A stretch of 64,000 nucleotides of DNA from NCBI GenBank assembly GCA_029747015.1, contig JAKOGI010000833.1, positions 326,501 to 390,500 of the forward strand, in the 5' to 3' direction. Position numbers and translations under genes: made by a program. Source of the stretch: Carnegiea gigantea. Lineage: Eukaryota; Streptophyta; Magnoliopsida; Caryophyllales; Cactaceae. A model generated the notes under the pieces. That model saw nothing but the letters and a program-made list of their open reading frames with translations, did no database searches and was not told the origin of the DNA. Of this stretch, positions 21,806 through 33,323 are shown piece after piece (positions within the stretch are counted from its first letter, which is position 1; every line of letters starts with the position of its first letter).

Positions 21806-22470
21806 AGGGTAGATCTATGGAAGAACTGATAGCCAAATTTTACCCGATTGCGACTCAACGGTAGAAGGACAAAGAATTTATAGAATTGAAGATGAGTGGT
21901 AGTCTAACTGTGATGCAGGATGCTAGTAAGTTTACAGAACTATCCAGTTTATTCTAGAGTTTGTGTCGTTTGAAACACTGAAGATGAGAAGATTTTAAGA
22001 GGGACTAGCTTTCTATATTCACAATGGGCTAGCTGGTCAACTGATCATCGCCTATCAAGAGTTATATAAGCGAGCAGCTAAAGTGGAACGAGTGAAGACT
22101 AAGTTGATGGCCTTGAGCCCGCTAAATCAGAAAAAGAAGTGGACCGAGCAGGGAGCTCCGAGCGACAGTGCAAACCAGAAGAAGCATGCTCCCGCTCCTC
22201 CCAAGAGTCGTCCTGCAGGCTTACCAGAGCATTGTGGAAAATATAGAAGAACTAACCACACCACTCTTGAGTGCCGAGTGGGAACTAACAAATGTTTGTG
22301 GTGTGGTAGCCTGGAGCACCTCATTGCTGCCTATCCTCGAAGACTGAAGGTTGTAGACAAGGGCTCCCACCTCCAAGGCCCGCAGCTGTAGGAAGGGCGT
22401 ATATATTAAGTAAGAAGGAAGCTATCACCTCTGGTACGGTAGTTACTTGAACTCTCTTTTTGATTTCAAA
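21806..22470 (+). pseudogene. gag C-terminal half, element B
   Basis: 'AKFYPIATQR', a stop, then 'KDKEFIELKMSGSLTVMQ', 'ASKFTELSS' and a further frame with 'ELYKRAAKVERVKTKLMAL' match the capsid end of chromovirus gag at 43440-43690. The zinc-binding segment 'NHTTLECRVGTNKCLWCGS' (22253-22310) keeps the second half of the knuckle pattern; the first cysteine pair is degraded ('CGKYRRTNH'). Confidence 0.8.
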
Positions 22471-22990
22471 ACCATTTTGTGTAATGTTTGATTTAGTTGT
22501 CACTCATTCATTTATATCCACTCGGTCTCCCATGTATCTGAACCTCGAAAATAAAAAGACAGAAACCAATTATAGAATCAAGTTACCTAATGACTCTAGA
22601 GCGAGTGTCCTATCTCTTATAAATGTGTCCCAATTACTATTAGTGGGATAGTATTCCCTGGAGTTTCTGATTCAATTTAACTCATTAGACTTTGATATCA
22701 TTCTAGAAATGAGCTGGTTATGTACTTGTTGGGTCGAGATAGATTATGAGGACCTTAAGGTTATTTCAAGGGACGTGGGAAAGAAATATGTTTTATGGGA
22801 AAAGAGAGGAAAAAGTTGCCCTTTAAATTCTGTTGCGAAAGCAAGTGAGCTCTTATGTCAAGGATATATTGGATATTAGTGTTATGCTATTGACACTCAA
22901 CCACAGGAAGAAAAAGTAGAAGATATCCCTGTAGTTTGTGAATTTAGAGGTGTCTTCTTAAAGAGTTACCGGGGCTACCCTGCAAAGGAA
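22471..22990 (+). pseudogene. Aspartic protease region, element B
   Basis: 'KPFCVMFDLVVTHSFISTRS' corresponds to the active-site segment, which reads FDSGATHSFI in the better preserved copy. Here the D-S-G motif is changed to D-L-V, so the catalytic signature is lost. 'NLENKKTETNYRIKLPND' and 'FDIILEMSWLCTC' follow in shifted frames. Confidence 0.75.
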
Positions 22991-24115
22991 AATTGATTTT
23001 GAGATCAAATTAATTCTTGATATGCCCAACCTATCTCTAAAGCGCCATGTCGTATGGCCCCAACAGAGTTAGAAAACTAAAGATTCAGTTAAATGACTAT
23101 TACAGAAGGGATTTATTAGACCAAGTGTGTTACCATGGGGTGCTCTAATTCTACTCGTGAAGAAGAAAGATGAAGCCTTGAGGATGTGTATCGGTTACAA
23201 GGAGCTGAACAACATTACCATAAAAAAGAAATACCCATCACCCTGAATAGATGATTTATTTGATCGACTATAAGGAGCAGGAGTCTTTTCCAAGATTTAT
23301 TTGAGATCATGATACCATAAACTTAGGATTATATTTGAAGCCATTCCTCAAATCGTACTTAGGACCAGGTTTGGTCACTATGGATTCACAGTGATGCCTT
23401 TTGGTCTGACCAATGCCCCCGCGGCCTTTATAGATCTTATGAATAGAGTTTTCAGACCCTATTTGGACAAGTTTGTGGTGGTATTTGTAGACGATATCTT
23501 GATTTACTACAAAGACAGAGAGGAACACATTACACATTTGAGAATGGTATTGCAGACCTTGAGGGAACATCAATTACATAACAAATACAATAAGTATGAG
23601 TTCCAGTTAGAAGAAGTATTTTTGGGACATGTGGTTTCAAATGAAGGGATTAAGGTTGATTTGTACAAGGTGAAAGAAATTACAAAGTGTCCAAGGCGCC
23701 CCAATGTTATTCAGACTATAAACTTTTGGGTTTAGCTATGTATTATTGAGTTTTGGGAAGGATTTTTCAGGGATAACATCTTCCCTAACCAATTTGTTGG
23801 AGGAAGCTATTAAGTTAGCAAGAAGATAAAGTGATAGCTTACGCCTCCTGACAGCTCAACCCATATGAGAAAAATTACCATAACCATGGCCTAGATCTTA
23901 CGGTTGTGATTTTTGCATTGAAAATTTAGGAAAATTACTTGTATGGAGTGTCTTGTGAGATCTATATTGATCATCAAAGCTTGAAGTACATTTTTACTCA
24001 AAAGAAGTCCAATATGAGACAAAGGCATTGATTAGAATTGCTTAAAGATTACGACTTGCAGATCGGACATCACCCAGGAAAAGCAAATGTTGTCACAAAT
24101 GCCCTGACTAGGAAG
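22991..24115 (+). pseudogene. Reverse transcriptase and RNase H remnant, element B
   Basis: '[20 protein letters not shown]' and 'VVVFVDDILIYYKDREEHI' (23391-23530) show the palm motif intact with both catalytic aspartates. 'FLGHVVSNEGIKVDLYKVKE' follows. The N-terminal part is split by stops, and a frameshift falls after 'NVIQTINFWV' near 23733. RNase H landmarks 'YEKNYHNHGLDL' and '[19 protein letters not shown]' are present near 23860-24020. The end 'HHPGKANVVTNALTRKAR' lies near 24070-24120. Confidence 0.85.
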
Positions 24116-24745
24116 GCAAGACATAGCCTAAACATTGTGGCCTGAACATAGGCTGAACAAAATCATCTTTTGGGTCATAAAGATCTTCTCCAACACTCGA
24201 TAAGGTGACCATCATTTTGAAGACTCTTGAAACTAGACTGTTAAAGCCGACAGAAAAGCTATGCTAATAAAATAAGGAGACCCCTGGAGCTTCAGGTAGA
24301 TGATAAGCTTTTCGTGGATGTTTCGCCAACTAAGGGTATAACGAGGTTTGAATTTGCAAGCTAAATTGAGCCCAAGATCTATTGGACCATACCAGTCTAT
24401 TGAAAGATTGAATCCTGTCGCTTGTTGACTAGACAAGCCTGCATAACTTGAACCCATGCATAACGTGTTCCTTACCTCACAACTCAGAAAGGACATTTCA
24501 AATCCTAGCCACACTGTCATAATCAAACCCATTGCGATCGCTGAGGGCCTAGTTTACGAAGAGCACCCCATCCAATATCACAGGATTAAGCAGCTATGCA
24601 AAAAGCAGATATCTTTAGTCAAAGTAATTTGGACAAATCACACCTCCTCAGAAGCCACTTGGGAAACTGAGGAAGAAATAAAAGTCAAGTACCCACACCT
24701 GTTTGAGGCACTCTGACACATTTGTGACAAAGTTCATAAGTTTCC
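24116..24745 (+). pseudogene. Integrase remnant (core deleted) and chromodomain-like tail, element B
   Basis: Zinc-binding and DDE core are missing. The bridging stretch AAAATCATCTTTTGGGTCAT (24159 on) also occurs in element A. The C-terminal part restarts with 'KSYANKIRRPLELQVDDKLF' (24255-24310). A readable tail at 24456-24716 has 'VYEEHPIQYHRIKQLCKKQI', 'VKVIWTNHTSSEATWETEEE' and 'KYPHLFEAL', the layout of a chromovirus chromodomain. In related elements this domain guides insertion toward heterochromatin. Confidence 0.75.
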
Positions 24746-24760
24746 AGGATGAAACCCTTC

Positions 24761-24773
24761 AAGGGAGGAAGAC
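24761..24773 (+). promoter_or_regulatory. Element B polypurine tract
   Basis: AAGGGAGGAAGAC directly precedes the LTR start TATAATGACC (TGTAAT-type). It parallels AAGGGGGGAAGAC at 47395-47407. Confidence 0.85.
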
Positions 24774-25667
24774 TATAATGACCTAAAACTAAATCATGTT
24801 TATTTATTTAATTAAGTCATATTGTTATTTTTCTCACATTTAATTATTACATTTAATCATCCTGGCTGAGAAAATTCCATTTAGGTTCACTTTGCAATTC
24901 GAGTTTTGTTATCATAAAATTTTGGGTAAATCGATAGCCAGCCCTGATAAATACATTTTAAAGGATTAAATTTTTTAATAACGACCCAAAAATTTGATTT
25001 CAAGCTACCAAAAAAAAAAAAACAATCGCTTAATGTGTGTTTTCTTTTGGGCCCAGATTCATTTAGGACCAATTTTGGTCCAACAAGTTACTGCCCATTT
25101 GCTTAGCTAATTCTCCTCAATTATGCTTGATATCATTAGTAAAAAGATGCTTTTGGAGTTTAAAGACACCAAGTATTATCTAAGTCATTTTCCACCAAGT
25201 AAACTGTCAAAATATCAAACTTTTCTCTGTCCTCCTTTTTCTAGTTCAGAGTAAACCCTAACATTCTTCTTATTGATTTTTAGTTTTGATCCTTATTTAT
25301 GTCGATTTTGATTGTTGATCATGTAATCTTGATAGAAATAAGAATTATTGTGATGTTTTAACTGTTGGTTAAACTTGAAAGCCTACAAGGGTTGACGTTG
25401 TTCATAATCATGTAACCTTAAGTTTGAAGTGATGGATTTGGATTGTTTTGTATTTGATTTTGTGATCTTTGGCATTAGTGATGGATATCATTATATTTTA
25501 TGTTGATTTTAGATGAGTTTAAGTGCAAGTACAAGTTGGTTATGAGCCATGATTTTAGTGATCATGCATAGATTAATTTATTTTTATCTTCAAATATATT
25601 GATTGTATATAATTGGATAGAAAATGAAATTTAGATGTATTGTTTAACTTGGATAACGCCTTAAGGT
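24774..25667 (+). repeat. Element B 3' LTR, truncated
   Basis: Collinear with 9242-10010 from position 24903 on, preceded by about 129 bases of LTR start that are lost in the other copy. It ends within the LTR at TTAAGGT (25667), where sequence of element G begins. No target duplication is visible at this junction. Confidence 0.8.
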
Positions 25668-26220
25668 TGCCAGCTACTAGAGAACAAATCACTTATTCCT
25701 ACAAGGGACCACTTGACTTAAGATTGGATCCATCTAGCTGAAAATGACGTATTTGGGATTCTATTCAGGTAAGATTATAGGAAACAAGAACTTGATGTTG
25801 TCCTGTCCCTAGCCATATCCAACGATGGCTTTATCCCTACAAACTTCATCATCGAAGGCAGCATAAAAGGTTTTAAGCAAGTAACTTAGACAGCTATAGC
25901 GGAAGGAAAAGTGTTCTCTATAGCTATAGGGGTAGTATAAAAGAATCTAACATAGAGTCTAAGAGTCAATCTTCATTTTCTATTTCCCCAAACTCTATAT
26001 TAGATGTACACATTTCTTATATCAACAAGATGAACTCTTTTGCTTATGACTTATCTCATTCCTCTTCATTAGAACGCTTTGCCTCTCATAATGAAAATGA
26101 AAACATAACTCCTAATAATTTAATTAAAGTAGCTAAAGATCATGAAAATTGAACTTTTAAGGATATAATATTAATTAACTTAGGAACTCTTGAAGAGGTG
26201 TAGGAGCTTAAAATAAAAAA
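25668..26220 (+). other. Pre-RT spacer of element G
   Basis: Degenerate region upstream of reverse transcriptase. Short readable pieces such as 'FIPTNFIIEGSIKGFKQVT' (25836 on) fit the protease-to-RT linker of Tat elements but are not decisive. No protease active site is visible. Confidence 0.45.
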
Positions 26221-27130
26221 TTGCTAACTCCTGAGGAGCAAGAAAGTTTCACTTTACTCCTAAAGGAATTCATAGATGTCTTTGCATGGTCCTACAAATA
26301 CATGTCGGGCACATATCAAAATATCACAAAACACAAGATTCCTCTCTACCTAGATGCTAAACTGGTAAAACAAAAACTCTGTAAGATAAAACCAGAATGG
26401 TCCTCAGAAACAAAAGAAAAGGTATAGCAGTTCATTAGGGTTGCACACTAGCCTCAACGGGTAGCAAATATTGTGCTAGTTCTAAAGAAAGATGGAAAAG
26501 TGGGAATGTGCGTAGATTTCAAGGATCTTAATCAGGCAAGTGCAAAAGATGATTTTTCATTACCACATATTGATATTTTGGTTGATAATAGTGCTAGACA
26601 TGCTCTCCTCTCTTTTATGGATGGGCATGCCAGTTATAGCAAGGTCAAAATGGTAGTAGGACATAGAAAAGACTTCCTTTATTGTCCCTTAGGGAACCTA
26701 TTGCTGCACTATAATACCATTTGGGTTAAAAACATTGGAGCTACCTACCAAGGGATGGCTACCACGGTGCTGCATGACTTAATGCATAAAGAGGCAGAGG
26801 TATACGTAAATGATATTATTATAAGTCCAAGGAAAGTGATGGACATGGCTTATTCTTCAGAAGTTCTTTGCCAGACTCAGAAAATACAATATGCATTTAA
26901 ACCCACAGAAGTGTGCATTTGGGGTCACCTCTAAGAAGTTATTAGGATACGTGGTCAACCTTAGGGGAATTGAGGTTGACCCTACAACGATCAAGGCCAT
27001 ATAGGAAGTGCCACCACCCAAGACTAAGAAGGAAATATGGGGATTCCGCCTACAAAACATTAGTCGCTTTATATTAAAACTGATAATGATATGGGAGCCT
27101 ATTTTCAAGAAGTTGAAGAAGGAAGTGAAA
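26221..27130 (+). pseudogene. Reverse transcriptase remnant, element G (Tat type)
   Basis: From 26221 'MLTPEEQESFTLLLKEFIDV' and 'FAWSYKYMSG' match the start of Tat reverse transcriptase. After a stop near 26428 come 'VLVLKKDGKVGMCVDFKDLN', 'DDFSLPHIDILVDNSARHAL' and 'LSFMDGHASYSKV', then 'VYVNDIIIS', where the active-site Y-V-D-D has become Y-V-N-D. Later pieces such as 'GVTSKKLLGYVV' (26926 on) are frame-shifted. The protein is inactive as it stands. Confidence 0.85.
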
Positions 27131-27740
27131 CCAAAATGGGATTAGGAATGTCAAGAGGCATTCAATAAGATCAAAGAGAACTTGGGATCATGCTCCATAA
27201 CATGATGATATGGGAGCCTACAAAATGGGATTAGGAATGTCAAGAAGGGAGTGAAACCAAAGTGAGTGAAACCTCCATAACCTAGAATTCCCCTCATTCT
27301 CTATCTAACAACAACAACCATAGTAATAGGGGTCATGCTAGCCTAGAAGATAGAAGGGGAGGAAAAGGCCATCTATTATGTCAGTAAAAGGTTTCTTGAA
27401 TAAAGCTCGCTTCAAACCTCGGAGAAAGCCACTGCAGCCTTAGTTTGGGCATCCAAGAAGCTCATGCGTTACATGTTAACCCATATGACACATGTACTAG
27501 TGTCGATGGACCTGATAATATATTTGTTATAGCAACTAATCTTAAATGGCAAGGTTGCTAGGTGAACAGTAATGCTATCAAAATTTGATTTGCATTACAT
27601 CCCGTAGAAATATATTAAGGGAAGAACCGTGTCCGACTTCTTAGTAGACTTTCCAATAGAGGATCAGAAGAAAGAAACCTTTGATTTTTCTAATGAGAAG
27701 TTCCTCAAGTAGAATCAAACATTTGGACAATGTATTTCAA
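27131..27740 (+). pseudogene. RNase H remnant, element G
   Basis: Frames carry 'KAIYYVSKR' (27367 on), 'LMRYMLTHMTHVLVSMDLII' (27461 on) and 'LNGKVAR', which correspond to the connection and RNase H segment of Tat pol. A partial internal repeat of the text around 27100-27260 ('GATATGGGAGCCT' twice, 'AAAATGGGATTAGGAATGTC' twice) shows a local duplication that disrupts the domain. Confidence 0.65.
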
Positions 27741-28225
27741 TAGGGCTTAAAACCAAACAGGATTGAGGTAGGCATTCTTTTGGTACATTTAGAATGGGGG
27801 CATACTCCTATCTTAGGTAAGTTGGATTTCGAGGTTACTAAAAATGTGGTAGAATATGAAGCTTGTATTATCAGGTTGCAAGCTATCATAGAAATAGGAG
27901 TAAAAAAATCTACAGGTATATAGAGATTCCAACTTGATAATCAATCAAATCTCACGTAAATGGAAAGTGAGAAGTGAAGCCTACGCACCATGCCAAGCTC
28001 ACTTAGCGGATACCAAGAACTTCACCTACATTATTTATACTTACTTTCCACGTGAAGATAAACAATTTCCTAATGCCCTAGCAAAGTTAGCTTCAATGAC
28101 CAACATTCCTGGTAGCATCTATTTGATGCCATTATCGGTTATAAGGAGAGACAAGCCAACCTGTTGTTATACCATCAAAGCATGTAGCATCGGCCATACT
28201 ACTTGGTATTACGACATGTACTGAT
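27741..28225 (+). pseudogene. Second (archaeal-type) RNase H remnant, element G
   Basis: 'LVHLEWGHTPILGKLDFEVT' and 'NVVEYEACIIRLQAIIEIGV' (27780-27905), then 'INQISRKWKVRSEAYAPCQA' and 'FPNALAKLASM' (27940-28110), follow the pattern of the additional archaeal-like RNase H found in Tat elements, including the E-Y-E-A and D/N-A-L-A-x-L-A-S-M segments. There is one frame change near 27915. This domain is the main reason for assigning G to Tat. Confidence 0.75.
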
Positions 28226-29395
28226 ACTTAATGAAGAAAGAGTACCTAATAGGGTCCTCCCCAAAAGCTAAGTGGGCATTAAGATTATTGGTTATACAAT
28301 ATTTTGAGGATAAAAGGAAGCTACATAAGAACACTGATATGGGCAAAAACTTACTTGGTGTAACACAAAAGGGTGCATATGAAATCATGAAGGAAGTTCA
28401 TGGTGGAGAGTGCAAGCTACACAAGATGGTATAATGCTAGCCATAAAGGTTCAAAGGATGAGATATTACATGTCCCCAATGGAAGAAGAGTGCCATGTAT
28501 ACATACGAAGATGCCATAAGCTAATTTACAACATCAACCTCCCTTCATTCTCTTTACACTTACCTCCCTATGGCTCTATTCATTATGGGGAATAAATATA
28601 ATCATAAACTTGATGCTAAAGGGAACAAGCAACTATGAATATGCACTAGTAGCAATCGACTACTTCACAAAATGGATAGAAGCAGTCTCTTATGCTAGGA
28701 CTATCTCAAAATATGTGCCGAAGTTCCTCATCAATAATATTAAATGTAGATATGGTGTACCACATGAATTGATAAATGATTAAGGGAGCCATTTTATAAA
28801 AGAAGTAGTAGTCGGACCCAAGAAATATAAAATTCAGCATCATAAGTTATCCCCCTACTGACCCCCAAACAAGCGGACCCGCAGAAGTAGCTGATAAAAA
28901 TATTCGAAGAGCTAACAAAATTGCTCTATGGAGCTATAAAACTTCAATTCTCACCTCAATGGGAGCAACACCATCCTCCTTGGTATATGGAATGGAAGTA
29001 GTACTTCCAATTGAAATAGCATTACTCTCACTCATGCTCATTGGAGATAGTCAAATTCTACAGTCAGAATAGGTGAAAGCTCAGTGTGAAGAACTAGCCA
29101 TACTAGATGAAAGGAGATTAAGGGCATTATATAATATCTAATTGTACCAAGCTCAGATCTCAAGAGCTTTCAGCAAGAAAGTCCAGCCTAAAGACCTACA
29201 AAAAGATAACCTAACCCTAAAAGAGATAAGGGCTCCAATACAAGACCTAGGGGGGAAATTCAGACCCAATTGGCTAGACCAATATTGTAAAAACCATCTT
29301 GCCAGGTAGAATAGTGAAACTTATGGAAACGAATGGAGAGGAATATACTCAGTATACAAATCTAGATTAATTTAAAAAGTACTATGCTTAGTTGG
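28226..29395 (+). pseudogene. Integrase remnant, element G
   Basis: 'AYEIMKEVHGGECKLH' (28375-28425) is the H-H part of the zinc-binding domain, and 'YYMSPMEEE' and 'CHVYIRRCHKL' the C-C part. Further on, mixed frames give 'AIDYFTKWIEAV' (28648 on), 'STSYYPPTDPQTSGPAE'-like text (28840 on) and 'SSLVYGMEVVLPIEIALLSL' (28974 on), all typical of Tat integrase. At least six disruptions are present. The C-terminal part ends 'YSVYKSRLI' before a stop near 29370. Confidence 0.75.
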
Positions 29396-29930
29396 TTGAT
29401 CTACACCCACACCCATAACAGGCTTTGAAAAGGAAAAAGGAGTAAAATTTAAATCCGATAAAAGGTTCACAGGGCTTATACTAGGCTAATTAAAAAAAGA
29501 TGCAATGAACTGCGATGGCCTGATTTTAAAATGCTGCTACATAGGAAGCCTTAATGGTCTAACCTACCATTTACTAACTATTCACCCATTCAAAACCACT
29601 ATTAGGCCAACCGAGTAGAGAAGCCCAAAACCTGCCACTAGAACTGGATCGGGCTCTTGAAGACAACCCAGCTGGGTTTCAGTAGTAAGGAACCCGACTG
29701 GGTTCTAAGCAGGAGTTAGGCTGGGCTTAGAACAGGATTGCTAGGCTAGGCTAAGCAGATAAGGCAATTAGCGACTTTACAATAAAAGCAAGAGGTTATC
29801 TAGAAAGGCTTAATAATAATGGTTATAAAAATTCGAAAAGCATACTACTTATAATTCCTAATAGCATTCTGCTTATAGAAAGCATAACACTTTATACCCA
29901 AAAAAAAGACACTAAGAGGCAAAGCTAGCC
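29396..29930 (+). other. Non-coding 3' region of element G
   Basis: No coding domain is visible. Around 29660-29760 there are repeated GGGTTC/GGGCTT-type words (ACCCAGCTGGGTTTC, AACCCGACTGGGTTC, TTAGGCTGGGCTTAG), some imperfectly palindromic. Similar words recur near 31410-31540. Confidence 0.5.
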
Positions 29931-32900
29931 CTAAATCCTTCTTAAACTTCTTGTCCTTGTTGGCTTGAGGTGTTGTCTTCTAAGGGTTAGGATCCTCATT
30001 TCTTTTCTTACCATTATGGGACAAGTCTTCTCTTTCCTCGTTGGTCTCCACCTTCCTAGTCTCCAAGAACTCCATAAAAGTGCCCTTATTCCAAAGAGCA
30101 TGGGACATAGGACATCATAATGGTGGTGCAATGAAGCCAATAAGTAACCTAAAAAATTTGATACAAGTAGGATCATACATGTAACATTGAGGAGGGGTGC
30201 AATCTAAGGCAAGGACAGTTTGCTTATTACCAAATTACCTCATCAATCATCCAGGGAAGAGTAGGTCCCATAGACAGGCCAAATGAGACGAACATCAGCA
30301 GTCTTCCCATAATTCATCGTAAATCATCGAATTCTCCACAAATGAAGCACCCAATGAAGAGGTGGGTTCTTCTCTAAGAAGCTAATCTCGCTTGTCATTA
30401 ATTGATCCTTCGATAGTCTCTTACTTCGATAGAACTAAATAGCCAAGTATGAGTCAGCATCCCTAGAAGTCTCGATTAGCCGAAGGCATTCTAGCAACAA
30501 ATCTACATGCCAACAAAAATAAAGAAAAATAATGGGTCAAAATTAGCAGGACGCAGCCAGGTTTATGGGCTAGCCTAGAACAAACAAAGAAGAGAGTGGG
30601 AGTAACAAAAGCCCAAGAGGGTCCCAAATAGGGTATGGGTTTGTTTTCTAGTTAGGTAAGGCCGACCAGGGAAAGTTGACCTCAAGCAGCAATGGAATGC
30701 TCAAAAAGAACTGATCTTGGTGGTGGTGTATTCGATCCAAGCATAATATAATCTCCGCAAGAAGAAGGATAATAGAACTTTAATCACGTCAAATCCCTTC
30801 TGTTACATACAGCAGCATTGCAAGTCCCTTATTTTCAGAGCCAATAACCAATTGGAAGGCTCGTACGAGGCATAAGAGAATTGTATAACATCTGTGCATA
30901 CTTTTAAGAGCCTGCCTATTTTCTTATTGAAAATAAGAAATTAGGGGCGCAAAATCTGCTTCATCCCTTATAACTAAGTGGAGATACACTCCTTTCTTAT
31001 ACCTAAGAAAAGTGATACTAAGAGAACATATCTCTTGAATAAGTTGGCATAACTGGGTGACAATAAAGGAGAAAATCTAGAATAGCACTAAACTCCTTGA
31101 TCAAAGTGCATAACTCGTGATTCCCACGCCGGAAGTCGTGTAACTTAGAATCTAAAACATGGAGGCAGCCCTAACACTTTCCTAGGAAATTTTAACTTGG
31201 CAAAGGCTCAAGAGGCTACTTAAATTAAGGTATTTCATTTCATACTTATCCTTTGCATCAAGGATTACCAGCCAAGAGGATAAGACCTTTTGAAAGACAC
31301 GGTGAATTGTGGCAAATTACTGTTATCATGGGAAAAAATCAAATATAAGGCAACCCTTATTTATAATTGCCCAAACAACTAATTCAAAATTGAGTAAGAT
31401 TTGGATTGAATAGTCAATAGGAACCCCATTGGGTTTCTATTTCTGATACGCCACTAAGATAAATCCAAATAGGATAAGGTTGAGCAGACCCACTAAGGAA
31501 CCCACGTGGGATCTAAATAAGAGTTGGAGAACCCAACTAGGATCCAAATTTAGGTCACCCACCAATTCTGTTTTATTTTTACTCGTATTGTTTGTGACTT
31601 TGACATGCTGTAATTTAGTAATTATTCAATAGAATCTCTGAATTATTAGTAAGGACCACACCACTCTTAATACTTTTTGATCTCTTTTATTTTTTATTCT
31701 TTTTTATTTTTAGGGAGAGTGGGGGCTATATGTGCATAATGTCATTTTTAGAGTAGTGTGCATGAACATAAAATTATGCATTTGCATAGTAAATAGCATT
31801 ACATCATAATGAAAGCATCATCTAAAAGTCTTATAGACCATTTCTGCTAATCATCCCGGAACCCCCCAACTACTTATACCAAAGAGGTAGTCAGCATAAC
31901 CACGCGTAAAGCCCATATCAACTTATGAATGATTGGTACTGACATTAAATCGAGGATTAGCTCTGGGGTTCTAACAATAACGTAAAGGATGCTATGCATC
32001 GTCCCGCATGATGATTCACCATACAAAATCTAAGGCACATAAGGCTCTCCAAAGGAAGAGGCAGGGACATAGGGATCATGTGGATCATAAAGTTGGAGTG
32101 GTTCTACCTCAATTGGCAAATCTAGGTAAAGCTCCATATCTCTAGTCCAAGAAGACAATGGGATGTCTTGTGCTATTGTTGAATGACGCCTCCTCAAACG
32201 AGATCTATGAGATCTCAAAATAGATCTCGAAGGGCTTGTATTAGGTCTCCCTGTATTGGTAAAGAAAATTCAGCAAAAGTATAAAAATCATCAACATCTT
32301 AAAAAAATAAAAGGGGCAGGTTACGCCATCTATTTATGGATGTAACTAGGTAAAGAGATTCGTAAATGCCTTTTTCATAGAATGAAAATATCAAACCACC
32401 AGACTTGATTGCATTCGATTGTACTGGGACAAAGAAGAGACAAATGAGTACATGGACATGTTAAGGAATTAAGGTAAGCAACATTTATACCCCCTAAAGG
32501 TAGGAGGAAATGGAAGCTCTTGGCATTCAGACTCTGAGACTAGCAGAACATATATTTATACTGCCTCATCCCCTTCTTTTGCCATGTTAACTCTCAAACT
32601 AGGTATGGGAGGATTGGCACTTAATTCCTTCAAAAAGACTCATAAGGTTCAGAAGCTTGGAAGATATAATAAGAAAGGAGCATAAGGACAGGATATGTTA
32701 CCAAACAAGTCAAAATGCGGTGAAGATGGGTAGCATAGTCAATGTCATGATCAATATAATTAATGAAGTGGTGGCTATTTTCATCTCATCCATGCCCTCA
32801 GGTGATAAGGTCCAAGCATAAAACATGGATTGAGGTGGATCTCCGAGTACGAAAGGAGGCCATTAGGTGGCGTGTTGTGTAATGACCCTTTCACTCAAGT

Positions 32901-33323
32901 ATCAAATAAAGCTAACTTGACCTTCCACAAGGATATGACGTTAAGTGTAACACCAACCTGCTTGCACCATATGGATAGAGACCCAGTTGAAAGTCTACCT
33001 ACACAGAAAGGAAATTAGAAAAAAACTAGAAGACTAGAATAAGCAAGTTTCGGCAAGTCATTTAGGGCCAGGATACCGTGGTAAAATTAGTTATCACTTC
33101 TCAAAACCGTTGAAGACTTCCAACTTGAAATTGCCAGTGGATTTGATTTTCCTTCATCTATGAGGCCATGGCTAGAAAAGGGGTAGCTTTCCTCGATCTT
33201 GGTGAAAGACCATGGAAATACTCATAGAGCTAGAGTTGTAAAAGATAAGAGACAATGGTGAGGGCTATGAATCAGAAAACCGAAAATATTTTTCCTAAGA
33301 AAAATCATTACCTTGATCACCCT
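29931..33323 (-). pseudogene. Antisense ORF, C-terminal remainder (element G)
   Basis: This continues the minus-strand gene of 33324-33960. Only pieces are readable. Examples are 'TRDMELYLDLPIEVEPLQLY' (32030-32218) and, at the far end, 'FMEFLETRKVETNEEREDLS' and 'NKDKKFKKDLGLALPLS' (about 29910-30090), a charged tail as seen at the end of such accessory proteins. The intervening 30200-32000 stretch has no clear domain. The assignment is by continuity and strand only. Confidence 0.4.

Larger units (their letters stand above)
20999..24773 (+). mobile_element. Element B: decayed chromovirus interior
   Basis: Primer-binding site, Cassandra insertion, gag end, protease, reverse transcriptase, RNase H, integrase remnant, chromodomain-like tail and polypurine tract follow in order. 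It is closely similar to element A, and both share one LTR between them. It is cut on the right, where its 3' LTR ends at 25667 against element G. Many stops and frameshifts are present, and the integrase core is absent. Confidence 0.85.
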
